64,000 nucleotides of DNA from Alphaproteobacteria bacterium HGW-Alphaproteobacteria-3 (lineage in GTDB: Bacteria > Pseudomonadota > Alphaproteobacteria > Parvibaculales > Parvibaculaceae): contig PHEF01000001.1 of NCBI GenBank assembly GCA_002842875.1, forward strand, positions 46,786-110,785. The letters are read 5' to 3'. Shown in pieces: positions 1 through 8,343 of this stretch; the first letter of the stretch is position 1, and each line of letters begins with the position of its first letter. The position numbers were made by a program, and so were the translations under genes. The notes below the pieces were generated by a model that made no database searches, was not told where the DNA came from, and worked only from the letters and a program-made list of their open reading frames with translations.

Positions 1-174
1 CTGATCGCGTTTCTTCAGGCCGTGCGCCACGTTCCATTTGCCCCGCGCGGCGGCCCAGTTGGCGTTGCGCCGCTCGTGTCCCGAAACCGTCGTCACCACG
101 GTGGTCGAGTAGCCGGGGCCGCCGGACGCCCCGTAGGAGATGTCCGGCGGAAACTGAACTTCGTGGAAGGACAT
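1..174 (-). CDS. DUF2460 phage tail protein, 5' part only
   Basis: Only the first 58 codons are inside the window and the gene runs off the left edge. The N-terminus (MSFHEVQFPPDISYGASGG) has the typical opening of DUF2460/TIGR02217 tail proteins. These are found at the distal tail of siphophages and in alphaproteobacterial gene transfer agents. It follows the tape measure gene in transcription order, as expected for the tail-tip block, but the parDE cassette lies between them on the other strand. No strong Shine-Dalgarno is visible before the ATG at 174. The family call rests on a short N-terminal match. Confidence 0.75.
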   Translation of the reverse strand, partial: MSFHEVQFPPDISYGASGGPGYSTTVVTTVSGHERRNANWAAARGKWNVAHGLKKRDQ

Positions 175-273
175 GGGTGGCTCATATTTGTCTTTATTGT
201 CGCATTTATGGCGACAAACTTGACTTTCATGGCGATAGCGGCCAGACTTGCAAGGTCAGTCAGGAGGAAAGCC
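175..273 (+). promoter_or_regulatory. parDE promoter/operator region
   Basis: This is the gap between the tail gene and parD. It holds a perfect inverted repeat, TTGTCGC (197-203) and GCGACAA (211-217) with a 7-nt spacer, then a -35-like TTGACT at 220-225 and a good ribosome site AGGAGG at 262-267, 6 nt before the parD ATG. ParD antitoxins usually repress their own operon by binding such palindromes. The operator role is inferred. Confidence 0.5.
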
Positions 274-543
274 ATGACCACCCGCATCAACGCCCGCCTG
301 TCCGGCCCGCTCGCCGACTACGTCGACCGGATGGTCGGCGCGCAAGGTCTCTATGAGACCCCCAGCGAATATATCCGCGACCTCATCCGCCGCGACATGG
401 AGCGCCGCGCCCTTCATGCCGAACAGGACGCCATTCTCGAAGGCTATGCCGATCTCGCCGCGGGCCGCATCTTCGCCTCGAGCGGCGATTTCGAGACCGA
501 CATGAAAACCCTGGCCGAGCGCGAAGCGAACGGCTGGTCGTGA
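274..543 (+). CDS. parD: ParD-type antitoxin (type II TA)
   Basis: 89 residues. The N-terminus (MTTRINARLSGPLADYVDRM) fits the ribbon-helix-helix DNA-binding fold of ParD/CopG antitoxins. The middle part (YETPSEYIRDLIRRDMERR) is the family's characteristic helix, and the acidic C-terminus would wrap the toxin. The ATG at 274 was chosen over upstream in-frame starts because it has an AGGAGG site at ideal spacing. It overlaps parE by 4 nt, so the two are translationally coupled. It should neutralise ParE and repress the operon. It lies against the grain of the phage late operon, as a moron would. Confidence 0.88.
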   Translation: MTTRINARLSGPLADYVDRMVGAQGLYETPSEYIRDLIRRDMERRALHAEQDAILEGYADLAAGRIFASSGDFETDMKTLAEREANGWS

Positions 544-902
544 CGAACGCCCGTTTTCACCTCACGCGCCGGGCGGCCGGCGACCTCCGCGCCATCCACC
601 GCCATTCTCTCGAAGAGTGGGGAGAGGAGACCGCGCGCGCCTATATGGCGAAGCTCTATGCCGCAATGGCGGCGGTCGCGGAAAGACCGGAGACAGGACT
701 CCTGCGGCGGCATCGCTCGGCGCCCTTTCGCATGGTCCCCGCGGGGCGGCATTTCGTGGTCTATGACGCAACCGATATCGGCATCATCATCCTGACCGTC
801 CTCCATCAGCGCCGCGACATCGAGCGCATCATCGCCGGTTTCACCCCGGATTTTCTGGAACAGGTTGCCGCCTTGCGGCGTGACGCAAAACGGAGGCTAT
901 AG
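540..902 (+). CDS. parE: ParE-type toxin (RelE/ParE superfamily)
   Basis: 120 residues of the RelE/ParE fold. The N-terminal FHLTRRAAGDLRAIHRHSLEEWG stretch and the C-terminal FVVYDATDIGIIILTVLHQRRD stretch are family hallmarks. ParE toxins typically poison DNA gyrase, while some relatives cleave mRNA, and the sequence alone cannot tell which applies. It starts inside the parD stop (4-nt overlap). Its last codons overlap the 3' end of the oppositely oriented tape measure gene by 6 nt, so the cassette fits tightly into the tail operon. In a prophage it may stabilise the element or act in phage exclusion. Confidence 0.87.
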   Translation: MTNARFHLTRRAAGDLRAIHRHSLEEWGEETARAYMAKLYAAMAAVAERPETGLLRRHRSAPFRMVPAGRHFVVYDATDIGIIILTVLHQRRDIERIIAGFTPDFLEQVAALRRDAKRRL

Positions 903-3341
903 ATTGCGCCGCGCCCGGTCGATGGCGCGCGCCGCCTCGGCCGCGATCTGGCCCTGCGCATAGCGGAAGCCGTTGGTATCCGGCGTCGAGATGTTCATCA
1001 CCACGTTGATCGGTTGCGCGGCGCGGCCTTCCCGGCCCATGGCGCCGCCGAGCGCGCGCATCTGTTCGGGCGTCAGAACCGCTTCGCCGCGCTTCAGGAT
1101 GGCTGGCAGTTCGTCGGGCGCAAGCCCCGCCAGTCCGCCGGTGTGGTAGCGTGGCGCGGTCAGGAAGAGACCGGCATCCACCGAACGCGCAGGCGAGGCC
1201 GAATGGCCGATCACGCCACCTTCGTGGAAGAGCCCTGCGAAGATCTGGCCGATGCCGCCCAGCAGATCGTCGGCGTTGTCGTTCAGGAATCCCGCGAATG
1301 GCGCGGTCATCGCCTGACGCACGGCAATCCGCGTGATGTCGGCCAGAATGCTCTCGGTCAGCGAGGAGAACTCGAACTTGCCGGTGGTCACGAAGGAAAC
1401 GAGCGCGTCCTCCATGGACTGGAAGGCGAGCGTGGTTGCCTCTTCGGCCGCGCTTGCGGCGTCGCTCGAGGCATCGACATAATCCTCAAGCGCACGGCGC
1501 ACGCCGTCCTGCCATTCGCGGCTCTGGCGCAGGGCGCGCTCCTGCGCCTCGGCAAGGTCCTCGCTGGCCCCGGCGAGCGCCCGGTTGAAGGTCTCCTGGT
1601 CGATCGCGCCCGCGCGCAGGAGTGCATTCAGCCGCTCCAGCGTGGCGGCATACTCTTCCGTCGGCGTTCGCGTCTGCTCGATGAGCCGACGCCCTTCCTC
1701 GCGCAGCCGCTCTTCTTCGCGCAGCGCTTTGGCAAGCTCTTCGCGAGCCTGCTTTTCGTCGTGGAGCGCGCCGGCCAGCCGCTCGACCTCCGCGCGCTGG
1801 GCGGCGGTCGCCCCCTCCGACAATCGCGCCAGCGCCTGATCGATGGCGGCCTGGCGCTCATCGTTGAGCCCTGCCACCTGGCGGCGAAAGTCTTCGATGA
1901 TGCGGGCATTGGCAGCTCCGGCACGGGTCGCCGCCTCGCGCGCCGGACGTTCGATGGCGTCGATACGCCGACGCGCCAGTTCCCCGGCGCGTGCGATCGC
2001 CGCGTCGACATCGGAGGCATTGCTGCCATCGGGCACGCGCAGCGCGCTCAAGCGCCGGCGCGTCTCCTCCAGTTCCCGATTGATGCGCGCGATCCGCTCA
2101 CCCGGATCCGTCGCGATCTGGTCGATCGCCCGGTCGATGTCGCGGCGCTGCGTCGCCAGAAGCTCAACCAGCCGCTCGGCCTCGGCGGCCCGGCGGCCCG
2201 CTTCGGCCTGGCGCTGCTCGGCGGCGAAGCTCTCGGCCTCGGAGCGGGCCCTGGCGATCAGATCATCGACCTGGCGCTGCAGCGCCTCGACCGTCCGACG
2301 CTGCTCCTCGATGGCGAAGCGCTGCCCGAGGAGGGGTGTGCCCGGGCCACCTGCCTGCAGGCGGGCAAGCTCGTCCTGCGCTTCGATCAGACGCTTGTCG
2401 AGCGCGACGATCCGCGTCGCGATCGGATCATCCTCGAACAGACCGGTGATCCCTTCGGCGGCGGCGGCGAGCAAATCGAGCGCGCCTTCCGCCAAACCTG
2501 AAACAGCCGGCGTCTGGCCGATGGCCTCGAGCAGATTGCCCCAGGCATCGGCGAGCCGGTTGGCGGCGCCCGTAAGGCCGCCCGCCTCGGCGGCGCCCGC
2601 GCCGCCGACCTGTTGTTCGAGCGCATCGAGGATGACCTTCTGCGCCTCAGCCGTCTGGCCGGTCTCGACCAGCGACTGGATGAGTTCACGCTGCGAGGCG
2701 GTGAACGACACGCCGACCCGGCGCAGCGCCGAGATGCCCTCGACGGGTTCCTCCAGCGCCTTGCCGAGTTGCGTGGCGGAGGCTGCCAGATCCTGCCCGA
2801 AAACGGCCGACAGATCCTGCGCCAGCCGGAGCGCCCGCGTGAAGGTATCGCCCGAGACCGAGCGGAAGGTCGCAAGCACGGCCGCGGCGTCCTGCACGGA
2901 TTCGGCGGTCGTCAGCGTCGTGCGCTCGATCTCATCGGCAAAGGCGGCAATGGAGTGCGCGGTGAGGCCCGATGCCTGGCCGGTGGCGCGCAACACCGCT
3001 TCGAGACGGCGATAGGAGCGCTCGGCTTCGGCGGCCTCCTGCAACCCCGCCGTCAAGGCGAGCCCGATGCCGGCCAGTGCCGCGCCGGCGGCGATGCCGG
3101 CCGGTCCCAGACGGGCGAGCGCCGCGCCAAGGGGGCCAAGACGTCCCGTCATGGCCTCAAGCGAGCCGCGCACCTGGCCGCTCGCGCCGTCGATCGCCTG
3201 CAAGGCGCGCGAGGCGGGCCTGCTCGCGTCCTCGATGCGTTTCAGCGCGCGCTCGCCGGTTTCACCGACATCGCGCAGCTCCGCCTTCACCTTGCCGCCG
3301 TCGATCACGGCGAGGCGGACGGAAAGATTGCGTTCAGCCAT
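897..3341 (-). CDS. tail tape measure protein
   Basis: 814 residues. The protein sets tail length and is ejected ahead of the DNA. It has a short N-terminal domain, an Ala/Gly-rich hydrophobic stretch near residues 70-105 (typical transmembrane segment of tape measures), then long charged coiled-coil sequence rich in R, E, A and Q (about 320-620). The C-terminus (FLNDNADDLLGGIGQIFAGLFHEGGVIG) is the conserved end of lambda gpH-like tape measures. Its length predicts a tail of roughly 120 nm if about 1.5 angstrom per residue applies. It directly follows the chaperone genes, as in lambda. Confidence 0.92.
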   Translation of the reverse strand: MAERNLSVRLAVIDGGKVKAELRDVGETGERALKRIEDASRPASRALQAIDGASGQVRGSLEAMTGRLGPLGAALARLGPAGIAAGAALAGIGLALTAGLQEAAEAERSYRRLEAVLRATGQASGLTAHSIAAFADEIERTTLTTAESVQDAAAVLATFRSVSGDTFTRALRLAQDLSAVFGQDLAASATQLGKALEEPVEGISALRRVGVSFTASQRELIQSLVETGQTAEAQKVILDALEQQVGGAGAAEAGGLTGAANRLADAWGNLLEAIGQTPAVSGLAEGALDLLAAAAEGITGLFEDDPIATRIVALDKRLIEAQDELARLQAGGPGTPLLGQRFAIEEQRRTVEALQRQVDDLIARARSEAESFAAEQRQAEAGRRAAEAERLVELLATQRRDIDRAIDQIATDPGERIARINRELEETRRRLSALRVPDGSNASDVDAAIARAGELARRRIDAIERPAREAATRAGAANARIIEDFRRQVAGLNDERQAAIDQALARLSEGATAAQRAEVERLAGALHDEKQAREELAKALREEERLREEGRRLIEQTRTPTEEYAATLERLNALLRAGAIDQETFNRALAGASEDLAEAQERALRQSREWQDGVRRALEDYVDASSDAASAAEEATTLAFQSMEDALVSFVTTGKFEFSSLTESILADITRIAVRQAMTAPFAGFLNDNADDLLGGIGQIFAGLFHEGGVIGHSASPARSVDAGLFLTAPRYHTGGLAGLAPDELPAILKRGEAVLTPEQMRALGGAMGREGRAAQPINVVMNISTPDTNGFRYAQGQIAAEAARAIDRARRNL

Positions 3342-3356
3342 CGCGTATTGGTCCGT

Positions 3357-4075
3357 TCAGTCGAGGGTCGCGACGAGCCGCTCGTTGAGCGCCTTGACGA
3401 GGCCGGCTTCCCCGGCGGGCAGCAGCTCGGCGAGAGCCTGCTCGTCGTAACCAGCCGCGCGGCCCAAATGGATCGCGGCAGCGAGATCGAGTCCGATCAC
3501 GCCCGCGCCCTGGGGCGCCAGGCGAAGCTGTCCGCTGCAGCGCGTCAGCACGTCCCAGGCCGCCCAGCCCGCATCGCTCAGCGGTTCATGGGCAATGTAG
3601 GGACAGCAATTGCCGTCGCCGCCGACCTCACCACGCGCACAGGGACGCCGGTCGCGCCGGCAGCCTTCGCAATAGGACGGCCCACCCCCGAAATGCCATT
3701 GGGCGCGGGCCGTCAGACGTTTTTTTCGACGTCCAGCAAAAGCGCGGGTCCCAGGTAGTTCCGCTCGAAGGCTTCGGCGATCGGCCACAGGTCGAGGAGC
3801 GCGTCGAGCCCTTCCGGCGTGACCGCGACCGGCTTTCCCTCCATGTCGCCAACCCCTTCCCAGTCGTCGACGGCAAGCCGCACCAGCGCCTTCACCAGCG
3901 CCGCCATGCGCAGGCCGACGGAGGCCTCCTCGTCGATCGACACGCCGACGCTCGCGCGCGCGGCGGCGGCGCGGGCCGCCATGACCAGCGCGGTCGAGCA
4001 GGGTCGCACATGGACGCGAACGCCATGGCCGAGATCGAGCCAGTGCGGCTCACGCTTCAAGTCCAACCGGATCAT
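3357..4075 (-). CDS. tail assembly chaperone G-GT fusion made by -1 frameshift
   Basis: The upstream chaperone frame (3713-4075) ends 4 nt after a slippery heptamer A AAA AAC (3719-3725). Slipping back one base continues into an open frame that ends at 3357, giving a fusion of about 239 residues (119 from G, 120 from GT). The GT part has a CxxC and further Cys (YCEGC, PCARG, NCCPY), suggesting a metal-bound knuckle, then a helical tail. In lambda and most long-tailed phages such G/GT products coat the tape measure protein before tube polymerisation. The GT frame has no convincing start of its own, which supports frameshifting. No protein evidence is available. Confidence 0.82.
3713..4075 (-). 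CDS. tail assembly chaperone (lambda gpG-like)
   Basis: 120 residues, the unshifted product. It starts at the ATG at 4075 (MIRLDLKREPHWLDLGHGVRV), 9 nt after the tail tube stop. It is an acidic helical protein. It lies between the tail tube and tape measure genes, the fixed position of tail assembly chaperones in siphophages. No sequence motif identifies it beyond context and the slippery site at its 3' end. It is also comparable to the small proteins at this position in gene transfer agents. Confidence 0.75.
   Translation of the reverse strand: MIRLDLKREPHWLDLGHGVRVHVRPCSTALVMAARAAAARASVGVSIDEEASVGLRMAALVKALVRLAVDDWEGVGDMEGKPVAVTPEGLDALLDLWPIAEAFERNYLGPALLLDVEKNV
3719..3725 (-). other. -1 programmed frameshift site A AAA AAC
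   Basis: On the minus strand the reading is GTC GAA AAA AAC GTC TGA. The heptamer A AAA AAC matches the X XXY YYZ rule in the correct frame and is one sense codon short of the stop. Slippage produces the G-GT chaperone fusion described above. The run of seven A residues stands out in a region of about 65% GC. Confidence 0.85.
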
Positions 4076-4083
4076 GAGAACCC

Positions 4084-5361
4084 TCACATGTAAGAGACGA
4101 CGTCGTTCAGGAGATGGGCGCGCAGCATGGTGCCCTCGCTGTCGTCGAAGGCGGCGCGCCAGTCGAAGCTCGCCTCGACCCCGCCGGGGCCGGAGACGGC
4201 GTATTTCGGTTTGGGAAGGAAGACGCGGAAGAGCTCGAACTTGAGTTCCCAGCCCTCCGCCATGGTAAAGCCGTACTCGACCACGACCGGGTCGCCATTG
4301 GCGGCTTCCGCCACCAGCGTCGCGCCATCGAAGCGCACGCTCATGCCACCCTGGCACGAGGCGAAGGTGGGATCGGCGGCTTCGATCTTGCCGTCCTCGC
4401 GGATGACACGCACCCGTTCGAGATTGTTCGAGAAGGTGAGACTGCCGCCCGTGACCCCGGCCAGCGCCGAGCCGCCGCGACGGATGAAGCCGCGGCCCTG
4501 GCTGAAGCGCTTGAGCGCATAACTGTCCGGCGTGGCGTCGATCGTCGCCGCCGCGTCTTCCTCGCCCTGCGCCACCAGCTGCAGGCGCGCATTGGCCGGG
4601 CCTTCCTGGCCCATCTCGAAGGTGAGGTTCTCGACGACCGTGCCCAGGTGGCGAAAGAAGACCGGGGTCACGAGCTTTGGATGGCCGACCTCGAAGGTGA
4701 AGCTCGGAATGTCGTCGGCGCCGCTGTCCCAGACATGCGCGTAACCGCCGCCCTTGAGCGTCGTTCCCGAGACGGTGCCGTTGCCCGTCGCCGATGCCGC
4801 GAGCGTGAAGGCATTGCCGGTGGGGCCCGCCGTGTCGTGCGTGATCGTGAGCGTCGTGCCGCCGCTCGTGCCATAGGTCGCGGCGGACACAAGCGGTGAG
4901 GCGCTCGCGTTGAGGGCGGCGGCGGCATTGGTCAGGGTTGCGGCGAGCGTGCCGCCGATTTCGATCTGATTGCCCGAAGGGGTGCCCGAGACGAAGGTCC
5001 AGACCACGCCATTGATCGTGATCGTGCTGGTGGCCGCCGGCGGCCCGGCAAAGGCGATGCTGCCCGAAGCCGCGACGATCGTCGTGACCGGATCGCCGAA
5101 CAGGGCGGTCAGCCAGAACCCGGTGCCGCGCAGGTCGAGCGGGATTTCGATCTGCCCTTCGTCGGTGATCAGCCCGCGATAGGGATCCTGCGCGTTGCGC
5201 CCGCGCCCGAGCAGCGGATCATCGCCCAATGGCTGGTTCGAGGAGAGATCCGTCGATTTGAAATCCAGACTGCGATAACCGGCGAGCGGCGCCACCCCGT
5301 AGCTGACCTCTCGGGCAGCCTTGAGCGTGGCGTCCGCGCCGTAAGCGCGCACCTTGGCCAT
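4084..5361 (-). CDS. phage tail tube protein with inserted beta domain
   Basis: 425 residues. The N-terminal part (to about 97) and C-terminal part (about 207-425) read as one siphophage tail tube subunit of the lambda gpV/GTA type, and the position between head-tail joining genes and chaperones fits. Residues about 98-206 form a distinct Ser/Thr/Gly/Ala-rich beta segment (SIAFAGPP, TITINGVVWTFVSG, LTITHDTAGPTGNAFTLAAS) that looks inserted into a loop. Such extra domains often decorate the tube exterior. The subunit polymerises into the tail tube around the tape measure. Confidence 0.85.
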   Translation of the reverse strand: MAKVRAYGADATLKAAREVSYGVAPLAGYRSLDFKSTDLSSNQPLGDDPLLGRGRNAQDPYRGLITDEGQIEIPLDLRGTGFWLTALFGDPVTTIVAASGSIAFAGPPAATSTITINGVVWTFVSGTPSGNQIEIGGTLAATLTNAAAALNASASPLVSAATYGTSGGTTLTITHDTAGPTGNAFTLAASATGNGTVSGTTLKGGGYAHVWDSGADDIPSFTFEVGHPKLVTPVFFRHLGTVVENLTFEMGQEGPANARLQLVAQGEEDAAATIDATPDSYALKRFSQGRGFIRRGGSALAGVTGGSLTFSNNLERVRVIREDGKIEAADPTFASCQGGMSVRFDGATLVAEAANGDPVVVEYGFTMAEGWELKFELFRVFLPKPKYAVSGPGGVEASFDWRAAFDDSEGTMLRAHLLNDVVSYM

Positions 5362-5388
5362 ATCGGACTCCTTGGGTTGCGGTGTTGA

Positions 5389-5820
5389 TCAGGAGGTGAG
5401 CGGATCGCTCACCAGGTATTCGATCGTGATGGTGAGGCGGGCGCTCAGGATCGGCGCGGCGCCTTCGATGGCGAGCGCCGACACCTCTGGCGCGGAGGTA
5501 TCGAGGTTCTCCGCAAGGCCGCCCATCGATGGGTCGGTTGCCAGCGCCAGGCCGATGTCGCCAAGCAGGTCATCGAGGGCGGCCTCGCCGCTGCCATCGG
5601 CCGCACGCGTCACATGGGTTTCGATCTCGATCCGGTGGCTATAGAACTCGCTGCGCGGATTGAGCGTGATGTCGGGTTCGCCGGGCTCGCCGTCGCGCAG
5701 GATCACCAGGCCGGCCGCTGGCACTTTCTCGGGAAGCACCTCGTTGCGCCGCACGGTGGCCGAAAGCCCGGTCCGGAGCCGTTCGAACAGGGCGGACAGA
5801 ATCGCCTCGCGTCGCGACAT
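5389..5820 (-). CDS. minor tail protein, probable tail terminator (lambda gpU-like)
   Basis: 143 residues starting at MSRREAILSALF. The ATG overlaps the stop of the upstream DUF6441 gene (TGATG), so this start is preferred over one 10 codons upstream. Small acidic proteins of this size with a central HRIEIETHVT stretch, placed just before the tail tube gene, are usually tail terminators or tail completion proteins. The role is inferred from position and length. Confidence 0.6.
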   Translation of the reverse strand: MSRREAILSALFERLRTGLSATVRRNEVLPEKVPAAGLVILRDGEPGEPDITLNPRSEFYSHRIEIETHVTRAADGSGEAALDDLLGDIGLALATDPSMGGLAENLDTSAPEVSALAIEGAAPILSARLTITIEYLVSDPLTS

Positions 5821-6485
5821 CAGCGCGTGCTCCCTTCCGTCAATCGCCACTGCCGCAAGACGAGTTCCGGCAATCGGCCATGCCAGCGCCGGGCGGCGCC
5901 CGCGACATCGAGCCGTTTCTTGAACGTCACGCTCGGCACCAGCACGAAGATCGGCACCGTGCTGCGCCCGGAGAGCCGGGTGAAGGCCGAACCCTGTCGG
6001 CGTCCCTGATTGGCGACGGCGCGCCCTCGGCTGTTCAGCCGCGAATTGTCGGCGACCAGCAACGATGGCGCGCCACGACGGTAGACGAAGCGCAGGCGCA
6101 TCCCCGTTCGCCGCTCCCAGCCGCCCGGCGTGATCCTGGCGCCGCCATCACTGTATTTACCGGCTGCCGGCGTCGGGATCGCCAGGAACAGGCCCCTGGT
6201 GGAGCGGATGGTTGCGCCCTCCTCGTAGATGCGCACGATCCCCGGCGCCTTGGACCAGACCAGACCGGCAGCCCCGATGCTGGGTTGACCCTTGGGGTAA
6301 ACCTCGCCGCGCCAGGTCCGGGCGAGCTTCTCGCCAAGACCGGCTCCGGTGATCTGCGTCCTGAGCTCGCCTTTGAGCCCATCCGTCGCTTCGCGCACCC
6401 CCAGCGTGATGGCGCGCTCCGCCCCTTTGAGCTCGGCCTCCATCAGCTGCTTCAGACTGCCCGACAGGGCGGCGGAGAGTCTCAT
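5820..6485 (-). CDS. DUF6441-like phage head-tail/minor tail protein
   Basis: 221 basic residues with an N-terminal amphipathic helix (SLKQLMEAELKGAERAITLGVREATDGLK) and a conserved Arg/Gly-rich middle. It resembles DUF6441 and, in position, lambda gpZ or HK97 gp10 head-tail completion proteins. It is translationally coupled on both sides: its start overlaps the stop of the upstream gene and its stop overlaps the next start. The exact structural role is unknown. Confidence 0.6.
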   Translation of the reverse strand: MRLSAALSGSLKQLMEAELKGAERAITLGVREATDGLKGELRTQITGAGLGEKLARTWRGEVYPKGQPSIGAAGLVWSKAPGIVRIYEEGATIRSTRGLFLAIPTPAAGKYSDGGARITPGGWERRTGMRLRFVYRRGAPSLLVADNSRLNSRGRAVANQGRRQGSAFTRLSGRSTVPIFVLVPSVTFKKRLDVAGAARRWHGRLPELVLRQWRLTEGSTR

Positions 6486-6796
6486 GGCGAGCGCCCCTCG
6501 ACCGTCCAGATCAGCCGTTCCGCGTCACGCACCGGCTCGCCCTGAACGAGCAGGATGTCGCCATCGATCTCGATCGTATCGCCCGCGGCAATGGTCGGCG
6601 CTTCGGCGACGCGCAGATCGACAAGAGCAACCGGTGTCACGAGGCGCGTGTCCCCGAACGTCGAGATCGCCTCGGGACGTCGGACGACGGCGCGGATCGC
6701 CACGCCGGATCCGGCGCCTGCCGCCCGCCAGATCGCATCGCGCGCGATGTTCGGGTCGGCGAAGAGGTCGTCGATCGCCTCTGCGAAGATGCTCAT
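6482..6796 (-). CDS. head-tail joining protein (lambda gpFII-like)
   Basis: 104 residues: MSIFAEAIDDLFADPNIARDAIWR followed by a beta-rich C-terminus ending LIWTVEGR. The opening helix and size match the head-tail attachment proteins of lambda-like alphaproteobacterial prophages. The gene starts 2 nt after the capsid stop, as expected for the connector block, and overlaps the next gene by 4 nt. Confidence 0.72.
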   Translation of the reverse strand: MSIFAEAIDDLFADPNIARDAIWRAAGAGSGVAIRAVVRRPEAISTFGDTRLVTPVALVDLRVAEAPTIAAGDTIEIDGDILLVQGEPVRDAERLIWTVEGRSP

Positions 6797-6798
6797 GC

Positions 6799-7821
6799 TC
6801 AGTTGCTGGAGAAGATGCGCACGGCGAGACGCGGCCGCTTGTTGATCGGCAGGATCGAGGCCTCGGTCTTGACCTCGATGGCGCTGCCGTCGAGGCGCGC
6901 GATCTGCCGCGCGTAGATCGGCAGGCCCACCGTGTTGACCGTCTCGATCAGGTTGGCCGGTGCGCCGTGGGTGACGAAGGTGTCGAGCGTGCCCAGCGGG
7001 AACGCGATGCCCTCGCCGGAGGGGATCAACGTTTCCGTTGCGCCGGTCGAGAGCGTGACGGTGGCGTTGTACTCCTCGAACAGAATGCCGGCGAAGGGGA
7101 AGCGGCGGCGGGTGTCTTCGCGCAGCGGCTGCACCCCAGTCGAGGAGTAGTACTTGTAGGCCTCCTCGACCTTGGCATGGCCGATCAGCTTGTCGAAGAA
7201 CTCCGGGCTCACCAACGCCAGCACGCCGGTCATGGTCTCGCCCTTGAGCTCGGTCTCGACCTTCCTGAGCACGTCCCGCACCTTGCCCTGGACCTGGGTG
7301 CCGGCGGTGCCGAGCACGAAGTCGGTCTCGAGCTGCGTGAGGCCGAACTCGGTGAAGTAGTTGTAGAGCGTGGTGCCGGCGCCATCCTTGACGATGCCGC
7401 GGAGCGCGTTGACCTCCATGTACTCGCGCGTCTGGGCGTGCTTCACCCGCATGCGGGTGAGCTTGCGCTCCATGACGGTGGCGAGCGGATCGGCGGCGTC
7501 GGCGACGCCGAAGCCGCGCACCCCCTGGATGTCCTGCGGCGTGATCACGTCGTCATGCGGGATCCATGGCACGGTGAAGGAGCGCATGGAGCGCGTGTCG
7601 CGATTGGCGACGGTGGCGGGGCCGCCGAGCGGCACGGTCGGCAGGAGGTTCAGCACGCCTTCGGCCTGCTCGATGACGACGGAGCGCTGGGTCACGCCCT
7701 CGAAGCGGAAGAGGCCCAATGTCCCAAGCCGGGTGTAGACATTGGGCAGGATGTTGATGGCCTGGGTCATCTCGACGAGCGAATAGCCGCCCGCGTCGAA
7801 CGGGTTGATCATGGCGACCAT
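6799..7821 (-). CDS. major capsid protein (lambda gpE family)
   Basis: 340 residues, the usual length for gpE-type capsid proteins of the HK97 fold. It shows family features: MINPFDAGGYSLVEMTQAIN at the start, FRFEGVTQRSVVIE, the central LVSPEFFDKLIGHAKVEEAYKYY, and the C-terminal KTEASILPINKRPRLAVRIF. An AAGGAG lies about 10 nt before the ATG at 7821, and a second ATG three codons later is also possible. It is downstream of the decoration protein, the same order as lambda D-E. Confidence 0.95.
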   Translation of the reverse strand: MVAMINPFDAGGYSLVEMTQAINILPNVYTRLGTLGLFRFEGVTQRSVVIEQAEGVLNLLPTVPLGGPATVANRDTRSMRSFTVPWIPHDDVITPQDIQGVRGFGVADAADPLATVMERKLTRMRVKHAQTREYMEVNALRGIVKDGAGTTLYNYFTEFGLTQLETDFVLGTAGTQVQGKVRDVLRKVETELKGETMTGVLALVSPEFFDKLIGHAKVEEAYKYYSSTGVQPLREDTRRRFPFAGILFEEYNATVTLSTGATETLIPSGEGIAFPLGTLDTFVTHGAPANLIETVNTVGLPIYARQIARLDGSAIEVKTEASILPINKRPRLAVRIFSSN

Positions 7822-7937
7822 GATGTGGGGTCTCCTTGGGATGGAACGGACATGAAAAAGCTTGCCCCGGCGAAGGCCGGGGGCCCCGAAGGCGGACGCC
7901 TCGGAGCCGGTGACGGATTGGATCTGACGAGCGTGGA

Positions 7938-8327
7938 TCAGGCGGTGTCGCGCGGCACGATGCCGGCAGAGCTCAGCTCGGCGTGCTTGACGGCCGTCTT
8001 GGCCGCGTCATCGACGGAGGCGTCGAAGACGAGCGCCGCCCTGGAGACGATCGCCGGGCCGCGCGCGATCACGAGGCCGGTCCTGTCGCCGGCCGTCGCG
8101 TCGACCGCCTCGATCAGGACGACGGCGGCGATCTCCGCCCCTTCATCGCCGGTCACTTCGGCCGCCGGCGCAAGCCGGTACTTGCCCGACGCGGTGATCC
8201 GGCCGAGGACGGATCCGAGCGCGTAGTTCATGCCAGCCTTGAGGGTCACGGCCTCGCGGCAGTAGCTCGCATTGAGCTCGTATTTGAGCAGGTCGCCGAG
8301 GGTCGGCGACATGGTGAGAACGGTCAT
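7938..8327 (-). CDS. head decoration protein (lambda gpD-like)
   Basis: 129 residues from MTVLTMSPTLGDLLKYELNA. The sequence (REAVTLKAGMNYALGSVLGRIT, GLVIARGPAIV) matches the HDPD family of trimeric capsid-stabilising proteins. The ATG at 8327 is preceded by AAGGAG. The upstream part of this open frame is only an antisense or alternate-frame shadow of the protease/scaffold gene. It lies between scaffold and capsid genes as in lambda. Confidence 0.85.
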   Translation of the reverse strand: MTVLTMSPTLGDLLKYELNASYCREAVTLKAGMNYALGSVLGRITASGKYRLAPAAEVTGDEGAEIAAVVLIEAVDATAGDRTGLVIARGPAIVSRAALVFDASVDDAAKTAVKHAELSSAGIVPRDTA

Positions 8328-8343
8328 GATGATCTCCTTGTCG

